Assembly (NCBI RefSeq): GCF_020858115.1
Contig: NZ_JACYMM010000006.1
Span: forward strand, 372,001 to 436,000
DNA: 64,000 bases
Source: Janthinobacterium sp. FW305-129
GTDB lineage: Bacteria; Pseudomonadota; Gammaproteobacteria; Burkholderiales; Burkholderiaceae_D
Reading direction: 5' to 3'
This document shows positions 8,421 to 17,909 of this stretch, piece by piece. Position 1 is the stretch's first letter, and each line of letters begins with the position of its first letter. The notes beneath the pieces are model-generated. The model saw only the letters and a list, made by a program, of their open reading frames with translations, did no database searches and had not been told where the DNA came from. The position numbers and the translations under genes are program-made.

Positions 8421-9193
8421 GGCGCTTGCTCGGCTGGCTGCTGGCCATCATCGTCAGCGTCTGCGTCACCCTGCTGGTGTTTTTCCCGGCCGGCTGGGTG
8501 GCCAGTCTCGTGGAAAAGCAGACGGGCGGGCGTTTGACCTTGGGCGACGCGCAAGGTACCCTGTGGCGCGGATCGGCCTTTATCGGCGGGGCGGCCAGCG
8601 CGAACGGCGCCGTGACGCCGCTGCTGCCGGGGCGTTTCAGCTGGCGCATTTCGCCGTCGGTGCTGTGGGGCGCGGCGGACGTGGAGCTGCAGAACCCGCG
8701 GGCGCTGTCGCAGCCGGTCAACCTGCGCGGCTCGTGGTCGCACTGGCAAGTGAGCCCGGCGGCCCTGCTGCTGCCGGCCGATGGCCTGGGAGGCCTCGGT
8801 GCACCGTTAAATACCGTGGCGCCGACGGGCAGCATGCGCCTGTCGTGGAGTACGCTGGAACTGGCTTTGGAGCAGCGGCAGTTTTCCGCCGTCGGCCGCA
8901 CCACCTTGCAGATGACGGACATGGCGTCGCGCCTGTCGTCCCTGCGTCCGCTGGGCAGCTACGAGCTCGATTTCGATTGGCAGGGGCAGCAGGCGACGTT
9001 GACCTTGCGCTCCATCAAAGGACCGCTGCTGCTCGACGGCAGCGGCAGCCTGAATCAGGGGCGCATGCAGTTTTCCGGCCAGGCCCAGGCCGCAGCAGGA
9101 TATGAAGAGACCTTGGCGAGTTTGTTGAATTTGCTGGGACAGCGCCGTAGCAATAGCGAAAAAAACATCATCGCCTTAGAGTTCAGACAATGA
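8417..9193 (+). CDS. gspN: Type II secretion protein GspN
   Basis: GspN is present in only some type II systems and its role is not settled. The 258-residue protein has an N-terminal membrane segment (about 4-24, LLGWLLAIIVSVCVTLLVFF) and a periplasmic region with the family-typical LTLGDAQGTLWRGSA segment. The start overlaps the gspM stop (ATGA) and its own stop overlaps gspD by 4 bp. An apparent longer reading begins inside gspM and is rejected. Confidence 0.88.
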   Translation: MRRLLGWLLAIIVSVCVTLLVFFPAGWVASLVEKQTGGRLTLGDAQGTLWRGSAFIGGAASANGAVTPLLPGRFSWRISPSVLWGAADVELQNPRALSQPVNLRGSWSHWQVSPAALLLPADGLGGLGAPLNTVAPTGSMRLSWSTLELALEQRQFSAVGRTTLQMTDMASRLSSLRPLGSYELDFDWQGQQATLTLRSIKGPLLLDGSGSLNQGRMQFSGQAQAAAGYEETLASLLNLLGQRRSNSEKNIIALEFRQ

Positions 9194-11430
9194 AAAAACC
9201 ATCCGTGAGCCCAATTACCTCCTCCTTCTCGCTGCGCCGCCTGTCGGCAGCCGCCTTGCTGTGCTGTTCCGTGGCCGGCATGCCGGCGCCCGTCTGGGCC
9301 GCGCCCGGCGATGAAGCGGCGCTCAATTTCGTCGGCGCCGACATCGAATCGGTGATCAAGGCGGTGGGCCATTACACCAACATCAATTTCGTCATCGACC
9401 CGCGCGTCAAGGGCACGATCACGCTGGTGTCGGAAAAATCGATCAGCAAGACGCAAGCCTTCGCGCTGCTGGCCTCCGCGCTGCGCCTGCAGGGCTACGC
9501 GGTGGTCTCCGGCGACGGCTATGCCAAGGTGGTGCCGGAAGCGGACGCCAAGCTGCAATCCGTGCCGACCCAGGTGGGCAACGGCGCCAGCCAGGTGAAG
9601 GGCGACCAGATCGCCACCCAGGTGTTTTACCTGAACTACGAGTCGTCGGCCAACCTGCTGGCCGTGCTGCGCCCGCTGATTTCGCCAAACAACACGATCA
9701 ACGCCAACCCGGGCAACAACTCGCTGGTGATCACCGACTACGCGGATAACCTCAAGCGCCTGGCGAAGATCATCGCCGCGCTTGACGTGCCCGCCTCGAC
9801 GGACCTGGACGTGATCCCCGTGCGCTATGCGATCGCTTCCGACCTGGCCTCGATGGTGAACAAACTGATGGAAGGCGGGAATGCGGGCGGCGCCGCAGGG
9901 GCCGACGCGGGCAAGGTGTCCGTGCTGGCCGACCCGCGCACCAATTCGCTGGTGCTGCGCGCGCCGTCGGCGGCGCGCGCCAATCTGGCCAAGTCGCTGA
10001 TCTCGAAGCTGGACCAGCCCACCACGCAGCTGGGCAACGTGCACGTGGTGTACCTCAAGAATGCGGACGCCACCAAGCTGGCGCAAACCCTGCGTTCGGT
10101 GGTGACGTCGGACGGCACGGCCGCCACGGCGCAGCAGGGCGTCGGCAACCAGAATACGAACAACCAGATCAGCCAGAACAACAGCGGCATGAGCAGCACT
10201 GGCCTGGGCGGCAATACGCAGAGCGGCACCACGGGCGGCGCTTCGCTGAGCAACGGGCCGCAGCAGCTGTCCTCGGGCGGCGCGGCAGGCTTCATCCAGG
10301 CCGACGCGTCGACGAATACCCTGATTTTGACCTGCAACGAAGCCGTCTACCGCAACCTGCGCGCCGTGATCGACCAGCTCGACGTGCGCCGCGCCCAGGT
10401 CTACATCGAGGCGCTGATCGTCGAAGTGACGTCGGCCAAGGCATCCGAGTTCGGCGTGCAGTGGCTGGGGCTGTCCGGCGACAGCAGCAGCAGCTACCGC
10501 GTGGGCGCGCTGCAGTCGTTCGCCGGCGGCACCGACAACAATATCGCCAAGCTGGCGCTGGGCGGCGGCAAGGTGCTGCCGACGGGCGGCCTGACCCTGG
10601 GTATCTTCAAGCAGATCAACGGCGCGCTGGGCCTGGGCGCCGTGGCGCATGCGCTGGAATCGGACGGCAATGCCAACATCCTGTCGACGCCGAACCTGAT
10701 CACCCTGGACAACGAACTGGCGACCATCAAGGTGGGCCAGAACGTGCCTATCCTGACGGGCCAGTACACCAGCACGGCCGGCACCAACACGAACCCGTTC
10801 CAGACCATCGACCGCAAGGAAGTGGGCCTGACCCTGAAGGTGCGCCCGCAGATTTCCGAGGGCGGCACCATCAAGCTGGGCATCTATCACGAGACGTCGA
10901 GCGTGGACAAATCCACGTCGACGGCCGTCAGCGGCATCACCATCAACAACCGCGTGATCGAAAACAATGTGCTGGCCGACGATGGCCAGATCATCGTGTT
11001 GGGTGGCCTGATCGAGGACAGCACGGGCGACAACGCGGAAAAAGTGCGCGGCCTGGGCGACATCCCCCTGATCGGCAACCTGTTCAAGTACCAGACGCGC
11101 GAGCGCAAGAAAACGAATCTGATGATCTTCCTGCGCCCTGTGATCGTGCGCAACAAGGAGCAGAGCGGCAGCCTGGCGGCCGACCGCTACGATTACATGC
11201 GTTCGGCCGAGACGGCTGCCGTGCCGGCGTCGGGCAACCTGATGCTGAAAGACCTGGGCACGCCCGTGCTGCCGGCCCTGCAGGATGGCCAGCCCGTGGG
11301 CGGCAGCATGGTGACGCGCCCCGTGCCGCCGGCGCCGGTGCCGCCGCCAGGCGCGCCGGCCAACGCGGCCACGCCGCCGCAGTCGCTGCTGCAGCAGTAT
11401 CAGCAACAGCCGCAGCAGCCGCAGAAGTGA
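9190..11430 (+). CDS. gspD: Type II secretion secretin GspD
   Basis: GspD forms the outer membrane secretin channel. The 746-residue precursor has a signal peptide ending near residue 38 (PVWA), then the N0 domain (LNFVGADIESVIKAV) and repeated N1-N3 domains. A Gly/Asn/Gln/Ser-rich insertion lies at about residues 315-360, before the last N-domain segment. The C-terminal secretin domain has the VPILTGQ and GLTLKVRPQI signatures and ends in LGDIPLIGNLFKY. A Pro/Gln-rich tail closes the protein. No pilotin (gspS) gene is visible nearby. Its placement after gspN rather than after gspC is unusual. Confidence 0.96.
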   Translation: MKKPSVSPITSSFSLRRLSAAALLCCSVAGMPAPVWAAPGDEAALNFVGADIESVIKAVGHYTNINFVIDPRVKGTITLVSEKSISKTQAFALLASALRLQGYAVVSGDGYAKVVPEADAKLQSVPTQVGNGASQVKGDQIATQVFYLNYESSANLLAVLRPLISPNNTINANPGNNSLVITDYADNLKRLAKIIAALDVPASTDLDVIPVRYAIASDLASMVNKLMEGGNAGGAAGADAGKVSVLADPRTNSLVLRAPSAARANLAKSLISKLDQPTTQLGNVHVVYLKNADATKLAQTLRSVVTSDGTAATAQQGVGNQNTNNQISQNNSGMSSTGLGGNTQSGTTGGASLSNGPQQLSSGGAAGFIQADASTNTLILTCNEAVYRNLRAVIDQLDVRRAQVYIEALIVEVTSAKASEFGVQWLGLSGDSSSSYRVGALQSFAGGTDNNIAKLALGGGKVLPTGGLTLGIFKQINGALGLGAVAHALESDGNANILSTPNLITLDNELATIKVGQNVPILTGQYTSTAGTNTNPFQTIDRKEVGLTLKVRPQISEGGTIKLGIYHETSSVDKSTSTAVSGITINNRVIENNVLADDGQIIVLGGLIEDSTGDNAEKVRGLGDIPLIGNLFKYQTRERKKTNLMIFLRPVIVRNKEQSGSLAADRYDYMRSAETAAVPASGNLMLKDLGTPVLPALQDGQPVGGSMVTRPVPPAPVPPPGAPANAATPPQSLLQQYQQQPQQPQK

Positions 11431-11440
11431 TGGGACAGTC

Positions 11441-12862
11441 ATGAGTAATCTGCTTCCCTACGCCTACGCGCGCGATTTCGGCTTGCTGGCCCGGCCCGGC
11501 GCCGTCGACGGCGCCCCCGTCGAGGTGCTGGTGGCCGCATCGACGGCGCCGGCGGCGATTGCCGAAGTGTCGCGCCGTTTCGGCCAGATTCAATTGACGG
11601 TGCTGCCGCGCGGCGAACTCGACGCGGCCATTGCCGGCGCCTACGCGGGCGGCGGCGGCGACGCCTCGCAGATGGCCGATGAATTCGACGCCGACCTGGA
11701 TCTGACCAAGCTGCTGCAGGACGTGCCGGCCATCGAGGACTTGCTCGAATCGTCCGACGACGCGCCCGTCATCCGCATGATCAACGCCTTGCTGACGCAG
11801 GCGCTGCGTGAAGGCGCGTCCGATATCCACATCGAGCCGTTCGAGCAGACCTCCGTCGTGCGTTTCCGCATCGACGGCAGCCTGCGCGACGTGGTGCGCC
11901 CCCGTAAAGCCATCCACGGTTCGCTGATTTCGCGCATCAAGATCATGGCGCAGCTCGACATCGCCGAAAAACGCTTGCCGCAGGACGGCCGCATCACCCT
12001 GCGCGTGGGCGGAAAACCCGTCGACGTGCGCGTCTCGACCCTGCCCACCGGGCATGGCGAACGGGCCGTGCTGCGTTTGCTGGACAAGGAAGCGGGCCGC
12101 CTCGACCTGCAGCACCTGGGCATGAGCGCGCCCATGCTGGGGCAGTTCGATGGCCTGATCACGCAGCCGCACGGCATCGTGCTCGTCACGGGCCCCACCG
12201 GCTCGGGCAAGACGACGACCTTGTACGCGGCGCTGTCGATGCTCAACGCCACCACGACGAACATCCTGACGGTGGAAGACCCGATCGAGTACGACCTGGC
12301 CGGCGTCGGCCAGACGCAGGTCAATCCACGCATCGACATGACATTTGCCAAGGCGCTGCGGGCGATTTTGCGGCAAGATCCTGATGTGATCATGATCGGC
12401 GAGATCCGCGACCTGGAAACGGCACAGATCGCCGTGCAGGCTTCGCTGACGGGCCATCTGGTGCTGGCGACCCTGCACACGAACGATGCGTCGGCTGCCG
12501 TCACGCGTTTGCTCGACATGGGCATCGAACCGTTCCTGCTGTCGTCGTCCCTGCTCGGCGTGCTGGCGCAGCGTCTGGTGCGCAAATTGTGCGGCGCCTG
12601 CAAGACCTTCGATGGCGAGTACTGGCAGGCGGTCGGCTGCGAGCATTGCGGCCAGACGGGCTACCAGGGGCGCGTCGGCGTGTACGAGTTGCTGCGCACG
12701 ACGGAGCAGATCCGCGCGCAGATCCACAACCGGGCGTCGGAGGCGGAAGTGCGCGCCGCGGCCCTGCAGGACGGCATGACGAGCATGCGCGACGACGGCG
12801 AACGCTGGCTGCGCGACGGCACCACCACGCAGGCCGAGTTGCTGCGCGTGACCAAAGACTAG
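11441..12862 (+). CDS. gspE: Type II secretion ATPase GspE
   Basis: GspE (473 residues) is the cytoplasmic hexameric ATPase that drives pseudopilus extension. It has Walker A GPTGSGKT at residues 251-258, an Asp box, a Walker B-like segment in DPDVIMIGEIRD (about 313-324) and a His box (TGHLVLATLHTNDA). A zinc-binding tetracysteine (two CxxC pairs, about 386-409) follows, with the second pair only 12 residues after the first, shorter than in many GspE proteins. It begins 10 bp after gspD and precedes gspF by 10 bp. Confidence 0.96.
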   Translation: MSNLLPYAYARDFGLLARPGAVDGAPVEVLVAASTAPAAIAEVSRRFGQIQLTVLPRGELDAAIAGAYAGGGGDASQMADEFDADLDLTKLLQDVPAIEDLLESSDDAPVIRMINALLTQALREGASDIHIEPFEQTSVVRFRIDGSLRDVVRPRKAIHGSLISRIKIMAQLDIAEKRLPQDGRITLRVGGKPVDVRVSTLPTGHGERAVLRLLDKEAGRLDLQHLGMSAPMLGQFDGLITQPHGIVLVTGPTGSGKTTTLYAALSMLNATTTNILTVEDPIEYDLAGVGQTQVNPRIDMTFAKALRAILRQDPDVIMIGEIRDLETAQIAVQASLTGHLVLATLHTNDASAAVTRLLDMGIEPFLLSSSLLGVLAQRLVRKLCGACKTFDGEYWQAVGCEHCGQTGYQGRVGVYELLRTTEQIRAQIHNRASEAEVRAAALQDGMTSMRDDGERWLRDGTTTQAELLRVTKD

Positions 12863-12872
12863 GCCCGCCACC

Positions 12873-14093
12873 ATGCCCGCATTCCGCTATGAAGCCGTCG
12901 ACGCCCAGGGCGCCACCCGCAAGGGCGTGCTCAATGCCGACAGTCCCCGTTCCGCGCGCGCCGAATTGCGCGTGCAAGGCCTGGTGCCGCTGGCCGTCGA
13001 GCCGATTGCCGCGCAGGTCGATGCCGCTGGCGTGACCAGGCGGCGCGGCTTCGGCGAGCGCCTGTCGAGCACCGAGCTGGCCCTGTTTACGCGCCAGCTG
13101 GCCAGTTTGCTGGAAGCGGGCCTGCCGCTGGAGCAGGCGTTTTCCGCGCTGCTGGAACAGGCCGAGCGGCCCTACCTGCGCGACCTGATCGCCTCGATCC
13201 GTTCGGAAGTGATCGGCGGCGCCGCATTTTCCGACGTGCTGGCGCGCCATCCGCGCGATTTCGCGGAAATTTACCGGGCGCTGGTGGCGTCGGGCGAACA
13301 GATCGGCCATCTGTCGCGCGTGCTGTCACGCCTGGCCGACTATATCGAGCGGCGCAACGCGCTGGTGCAGAAGGTCAAGCTGGCCTTTACGTATCCGGCC
13401 ATCGTCACGGTGGTGGCGTTTTCCATCGTCATTTTCCTGCTCACCTACGTGGTGCCGCAGATCGTCTCCGTGTTCGCCAATACCAAGCAAAAGCTGCCCA
13501 TGCTCACCGTGATCATGCTGGCGCTGTCGGACTTCGTGCGCAACTACGGCATCGTCGTGGCGATCGCCATCGCCGGCGCCTGGTTCGCCTGGCGCCGCGC
13601 CCTGCAGCAGCCGGCGCTGAAGCGGCGCTGGCATACCTGGCTGCTGACGGCGCCCCTGTACGGCAAGTTCGAGCGCAGCCTGAATACGGCGCGCTTTGCC
13701 AGCACCCTGGCCATCACCACGGGATCCGGCGTGCCTATCCTGCGCGCGCTCGACACCAGCCGCGACACCTTGACCAACGTGGCGATGCAGGAACTGGTAC
13801 AGGAAGCCAGCGGCGCCGTGCGCGAGGGCGTGAGCCTGGCGCGCGCGCTGTCGGCGCAAAAGCACTTTCCGCCGATGCTGATCCACATGATACGCGCCGG
13901 TGAAATCACGGGCGAGCTGCCGGCCATGCTGGAACGCGCCGCCAGCGCGCAGGAGCAGGACCTGGAGCGCCGCACGCTGACCATCGCCGGCCTGCTGGAG
14001 CCGGCCCTGATCCTGGCCATGGGCGTGGTGGTGCTGCTGATCGTGCTGGCCGTGCTGATGCCGATTATCGAGATTAATCAGCTGGTGCGTTAA
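12873..14093 (+). CDS. gspF: Type II secretion platform protein GspF
   Basis: GspF (406 residues) is the polytopic inner-membrane platform protein on which pseudopilins assemble. Two GspF/PilC domains are visible, one starting FTRQLASLLEAGLPLEQA (about 72-89) and the second around ARFASTLAITTGSGVPILRA (about 275-294). Three hydrophobic membrane segments include a last one near residues 375-397. Length and organisation are typical. It sits between gspE and gspC. Confidence 0.96.
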   Translation: MPAFRYEAVDAQGATRKGVLNADSPRSARAELRVQGLVPLAVEPIAAQVDAAGVTRRRGFGERLSSTELALFTRQLASLLEAGLPLEQAFSALLEQAERPYLRDLIASIRSEVIGGAAFSDVLARHPRDFAEIYRALVASGEQIGHLSRVLSRLADYIERRNALVQKVKLAFTYPAIVTVVAFSIVIFLLTYVVPQIVSVFANTKQKLPMLTVIMLALSDFVRNYGIVVAIAIAGAWFAWRRALQQPALKRRWHTWLLTAPLYGKFERSLNTARFASTLAITTGSGVPILRALDTSRDTLTNVAMQELVQEASGAVREGVSLARALSAQKHFPPMLIHMIRAGEITGELPAMLERAASAQEQDLERRTLTIAGLLEPALILAMGVVVLLIVLAVLMPIIEINQLVR

Positions 14094-14112
14094 GAGAAAT
14101 ATCAAGGAAACC

Positions 14113-14673
14113 ATGAAGCGTTTGCCCCACTTTGTAAGTCTGCTCGCCGTCGTGGCGCTGTCCGTCTCGCTGGCCTACTGGGCCATGCAGCTGTTCAAGG
14201 CGCCGCAGCGCCCCATCAACCCGCCCCCCGTGCCGGTGGTGCAGGATGCCAGTGTGGAGGCGGGCGCCTCGCTGTTCGGCGGCCAGGTCAGCGTGGCCAC
14301 GGCCAGCAACTACCAGCTCAAGGGTGTGGTCGCCGCCGGCAATGGCCGCGGCAGCGTGGCCATCATCTCGACCGATGGCAAGCCCTCCGTGGCGCTGCCC
14401 GAGGGCGCCGAGGTGGTGCCCGGCGTGACGGTGCTGGAAGTGCATGCGCGCCACGTGCTGCTGCGCGATGGCGGCGTGAGCAAGCGCATCGACCTGGTGG
14501 CCGACGACAAGGCGCTGGCTTTGCCGGGGCAAGTGTCCGCCACCCCAATGCCGGCCGCGGCCCCCGCGCCGGCAACGAACCTGGTGCCGCCGCCGCTGCC
14601 GATGGAGCAGCAGCGTCCAGCGGCCATGATGCCGGCGCCGCAGGTGAGCAGCGTGCCGCCGCCGTCGAATTAA
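14113..14673 (+). CDS. gspC: Type II secretion protein GspC
   Basis: GspC (186 residues) connects the inner-membrane platform to the secretin and takes part in substrate choice. It has one N-terminal membrane helix (about 8-24), then a Pro-rich linker and a homology-region (HR) domain (YQLKGVVAAGNGRGSVAII), and ends in a Pro/Met/Ala-rich tail with no PDZ domain. Loss of the PDZ shortens it relative to the 270-300 residues of Klebsiella or Vibrio GspC. In most clusters gspC is first; here it closes the operon. Assignment rests on the HR domain and context. Confidence 0.85.
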   Translation: MKRLPHFVSLLAVVALSVSLAYWAMQLFKAPQRPINPPPVPVVQDASVEAGASLFGGQVSVATASNYQLKGVVAAGNGRGSVAIISTDGKPSVALPEGAEVVPGVTVLEVHARHVLLRDGGVSKRIDLVADDKALALPGQVSATPMPAAAPAPATNLVPPPLPMEQQRPAAMMPAPQVSSVPPPSN

Positions 14674-14731
14674 GGCCGTTCTTATCGTATTTTGCCGGTG
14701 GCGCCGTGCCGCCATCGCTACAGGAGTCTTC

Positions 14732-16984
14732 ATGTTCTCGATCCGTGCCGTCCTGGCGGGCTGCGTGGCGGCGCTGTGCGCCTTGCCGCCGGCTGCCGCA
14801 GCCGACGTTCCCGCCGTCACCGCCGCCACCACCTCCACCTCCGCTGCCGTCCCCGCGCCTGCGCGCCCGCGCATCGCGCTGGTGCTGTCGGGCGGCGGCG
14901 CGCGCGGCCTGGCGCACATCGGCGTGCTGAAAGTGCTCAAGGAGCTGCATGTGCCGATCGACATGGTGGTCGGCACCAGCATGGGCGGCGTGGTGGGCGG
15001 CGCGTATGCGGCCGGCGCTTCCGTGGCGGACCTGGAAAAGATGGCGCGCGAGACGAATTGGGCGCGCGTGGTGGCCGACCGGCCGCCGCGCGACGAACTG
15101 GCGTTCCGCCGCCGCGAGGAAGATTTATTGCTGCCGTCGCGCATCGAATTCGGCACCAGCCGCAACGGCATTTCCACGCCGCCGGCCGCGGCCAGCAATG
15201 CGGCGCTGGAAATGGCGCTGAACCGCCTGCTGCCGGCCGGCATGCGCGACCGCCCCGCCAGCCAGCTGCCGCTGCCTTTCCGCTCAGTGGCGTCCGACCT
15301 GGTCAATGGCGAGCTGGTGGAGCTGGTCGACACGCCCTTGTTCCTGTCGATGCGTGCCTCGCTGGCCGTGCCGGGCGTGTTCGCCCCCGTGCGCGTCAAC
15401 AACCGCCTGGTGGTCGACGGGGGCCTGGTGCGCAACCTGCCCGTCGACATGGCGCGCGCCATGGGCGCCGACATCATCATCGCCGTCAACGTGGGCACGC
15501 CGCTGGCGCCGGAAAAAGAGCTGGGCAGCGCCATCGGCGTGGCGCAGCAGATGCTGCAGATCCTCACGGAGCAGAACGTGCAGCGCTCCCTCAAGGAGCT
15601 GCGGCCGCAGGACATCCTGGTGGCGCCGGATTTGACGGGCGTCAGTTTCCTCGACTTCGAAAACTATGCGCGCGCCATGCGCGCCGGTGAACAGGCGGCG
15701 CAGGCGCTGGCCGCCCGCCTGGCGCCGCTGGCCCTGCCGCCGGAACAGTATGCGGCGCGCGAGGAGCTGCGCCTGGCGGCGCCGGCGCTGCTGGACGTGG
15801 CCTTGCCGCTCACGCGCCTGGCCGTGGAGAGCGAAGGCGATATCAACCCGCGCATCCTGCAGGCGCAATCGGGCCTGGTGGAAGGGCAGGCCGTCAGCCA
15901 GGAAGATGTGCTCAAGGCGGCGGCCAGGCTGTATGGCCGCGGCGACGTGGCGCGCGTCGAGACGGAAGTGGTCGATGCCGGCGACCAGCGCGCCGTCACC
16001 ATCAAGGCGGTCGAAGCGCCGTGGGCCAGCAGCCGCCTGCGCGTGGGCCTGGAAATGGCCAGCGATTTCAGGGACAGCAATACCTTTGCCCTGAAGCTGC
16101 TGCATGTGCGCTCGAATCTGAACAGCTGGGGCGGTGAATTGCGCAGCATGGTGCAGATCGGCACGGCGCGCAACTTCGGGGTGCAGTACTGGCAGCCGCT
16201 GGGCGCCGGCAACCCATGGTATATCGCGCCATCGTTGCAGTACACCTCCCAGGCGGTCGACCTGTTCGACAAGGGACGGCGCAATGCGCGCGTCGCCTAC
16301 AGCGGCCAGGGCGCCAGCCTGGTGCTGGGGCGCCAGTTCGGTTTCTGGGGCGATCTGCAGTTCGGCATCACGCGCAGCGAAGTCAAGGCGGACGTCAGCA
16401 TCCCCGCCGACCCGAGCTACCCCAAGGAGCGGGCGCTGGGCACCAACCAGTTCGTCCAGTTCCGCGTCGATACGCTCGATTCGCCCGGCTTCCCCACGCG
16501 CGGCGTGCTGTTCGACGCTACCTGGACGCGCTCCGCGACCACCGGGACGGGCGAGTCGGGTCTGGGGCGTTCCGCCATCACGGGCTTGAAGGCGTTTGGC
16601 AGCGGCAACTGGGCTGGCCACGTGTATGGCGAATGGGCGCGCGCGCAACGGGGCGAGGCACCGCTCAGCCTGGGGGGCTTCTTGCGCCTGTCCGGCACGC
16701 AGTTCGAGTCGGTGACGGGGCGCAGCGTGGCCCTGGCGCGCTTCGTGATGGCGCGCCGCATCGGCTCCCTGCCCAGCACCCTGGGTGGCGCCGTGCGGGC
16801 CGGCTTTTCGCTGGAAATGGGCGGCGGCTTCGATCAGAGCGAGCGCTGGAAAGCCACCAAGTTCACGCAGGCCAGCAGCGCCTTCATTTCCGTCGATACG
16901 CGCTTCGGCCCCGTGTACGTGGCCTCGGGCGCATCGAAGGGCGGCGAGAGCACGCTTTACCTGTTCCTGGGCCCCGTCTGGTAA
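14732..16984 (+). CDS. Patatin-like phospholipase with C-terminal Omp85-type barrel
   Basis: This 750-residue protein begins with a signal peptide (about 1-27). A patatin domain follows with oxyanion motif GGGARG (about 50-55), nucleophile GTSMGG (about 82-87) and catalytic-dyad motif DGG (about 229-231). After residue 345 comes a POTRA-like stretch, and the last 300 residues alternate as beta strands ending in FLGPVW, typical of a surface-antigen (BamA/Omp85) barrel. This is the architecture of PlpD-type (type Vd) autotransporters, where the lipase is exported by its own barrel. A Shine-Dalgarno CAGGAG precedes the ATG. It lies 58 bp after gspC but probably uses its own export route. Family assignment is strong; substrate is unknown. 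Confidence 0.9.
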   Translation: MFSIRAVLAGCVAALCALPPAAAADVPAVTAATTSTSAAVPAPARPRIALVLSGGGARGLAHIGVLKVLKELHVPIDMVVGTSMGGVVGGAYAAGASVADLEKMARETNWARVVADRPPRDELAFRRREEDLLLPSRIEFGTSRNGISTPPAAASNAALEMALNRLLPAGMRDRPASQLPLPFRSVASDLVNGELVELVDTPLFLSMRASLAVPGVFAPVRVNNRLVVDGGLVRNLPVDMARAMGADIIIAVNVGTPLAPEKELGSAIGVAQQMLQILTEQNVQRSLKELRPQDILVAPDLTGVSFLDFENYARAMRAGEQAAQALAARLAPLALPPEQYAAREELRLAAPALLDVALPLTRLAVESEGDINPRILQAQSGLVEGQAVSQEDVLKAAARLYGRGDVARVETEVVDAGDQRAVTIKAVEAPWASSRLRVGLEMASDFRDSNTFALKLLHVRSNLNSWGGELRSMVQIGTARNFGVQYWQPLGAGNPWYIAPSLQYTSQAVDLFDKGRRNARVAYSGQGASLVLGRQFGFWGDLQFGITRSEVKADVSIPADPSYPKERALGTNQFVQFRVDTLDSPGFPTRGVLFDATWTRSATTGTGESGLGRSAITGLKAFGSGNWAGHVYGEWARAQRGEAPLSLGGFLRLSGTQFESVTGRSVALARFVMARRIGSLPSTLGGAVRAGFSLEMGGGFDQSERWKATKFTQASSAFISVDTRFGPVYVASGASKGGESTLYLFLGPVW

Positions 16985-17742
16985 GGAGCGCCCGGCGCGG
17001 CGGGGGCCGTGCTGCGGCGCAGGGCCGTGAAGGCGGCAAATTCCCATGAGCGAAAGCCCAGCAGCAGGGTAAAACCGTCGCGCTCGACTGGAGCCAGGCG
17101 CCGGTCGTTCTGGTGCAGGCGCGCCAGTTCCTCGGCCAGCTGGCGGATCTTCTGCACCAGTTCCTGTGCGCTCGACAGCGACAGGCGCGCGGGGATGCAC
17201 ATCAGGGTTTCGCCGGCGCCGTCAAAATGCCCGCTGAAATAATCGGCCACCACGTGTTCGCGGAAGTACAGCTGCACGGGACCGTCGGCCAGCCAGTGGA
17301 AGGCGTTCGAGACGCGCAGGCTGTAGCGGTTCAGCGGCTTGAGTTCGATCAAGCCCAGGCGGTCCAGTTCGGCCAGGCAGCCGATGCATTCGGCCTGCGT
17401 CAGCGCATACGTTTCCACCACCTGCTCCAGGCTCCAGTGGCCCAGGCAGCAGATCGCCACCAGCAGCAGGCGTGGATGCGCCACCAGCGACTTTTCCTGC
17501 ACCAGGGTGAGCGTGTCGGCATGCGGCGTGATGTCGGCCGCGCCGCGCAGCACGTCTTCCATGGCGATGCCGGAAGCCTTGCAGATCAGGGCCAGGCGCG
17601 ACAGCGACATGTCGTGCTGGCCAAACATGCGCTTGACGCTCGACTCGCTCATGGCGATGCGTTCGGCCAGCACCTTATAGGTGATGCCGGCGGCGCGCAG
17701 TTGGGTGCGCAGCACGCGCAAAACCAGTTCAGGTGAACTCAC
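16957..17742 (-). CDS. XRE-type helix-turn-helix regulator with C-terminal sensing region
   Basis: The 261-residue protein has an N-terminal HTH at about residues 5-62, with LAERIAMSESSVKRMF as the recognition region and EDVLRG after it. Downstream is a region of about 190 residues (winged-helix-like segment around 95-150, then a coiled/amphipathic part) that I do not recognise. I chose the GTG at 17742 because AAGGAT lies just upstream, giving a start directly before the HTH; a longer ATG start would add 48 residues of poor composition. The 3' end overlaps the patatin gene by 28 bp in convergent orientation. It is divergent from the outer membrane protein gene at 17910, which may be a target. 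Confidence 0.78.
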   Translation of the reverse strand: MSSPELVLRVLRTQLRAAGITYKVLAERIAMSESSVKRMFGQHDMSLSRLALICKASGIAMEDVLRGAADITPHADTLTLVQEKSLVAHPRLLLVAICCLGHWSLEQVVETYALTQAECIGCLAELDRLGLIELKPLNRYSLRVSNAFHWLADGPVQLYFREHVVADYFSGHFDGAGETLMCIPARLSLSSAQELVQKIRQLAEELARLHQNDRRLAPVERDGFTLLLGFRSWEFAAFTALRRSTAPAAPGAPYQTGPRNR

Positions 17743-17909
17743 GGGATATCCTTTTTTACAAGTTTGGTAGCGGATGACGGTACCGAATGTAGCCCTTAAC
17801 GGCACTTTGCACAAGGTGATAGTACTTCCCGGCAAAAGAGATGACACTCCCGCTTGTGGCTCGCACGGCGCGCTACAACCAGGCATTCATCCACTTGTAG
17901 AGGTTATCC

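Noticed and set aside
9055..11442. 795-residue antisense frame over gspD
   Set aside because: Arg/His/Gln-rich shadow of the secretin gene with no recognisable domain.
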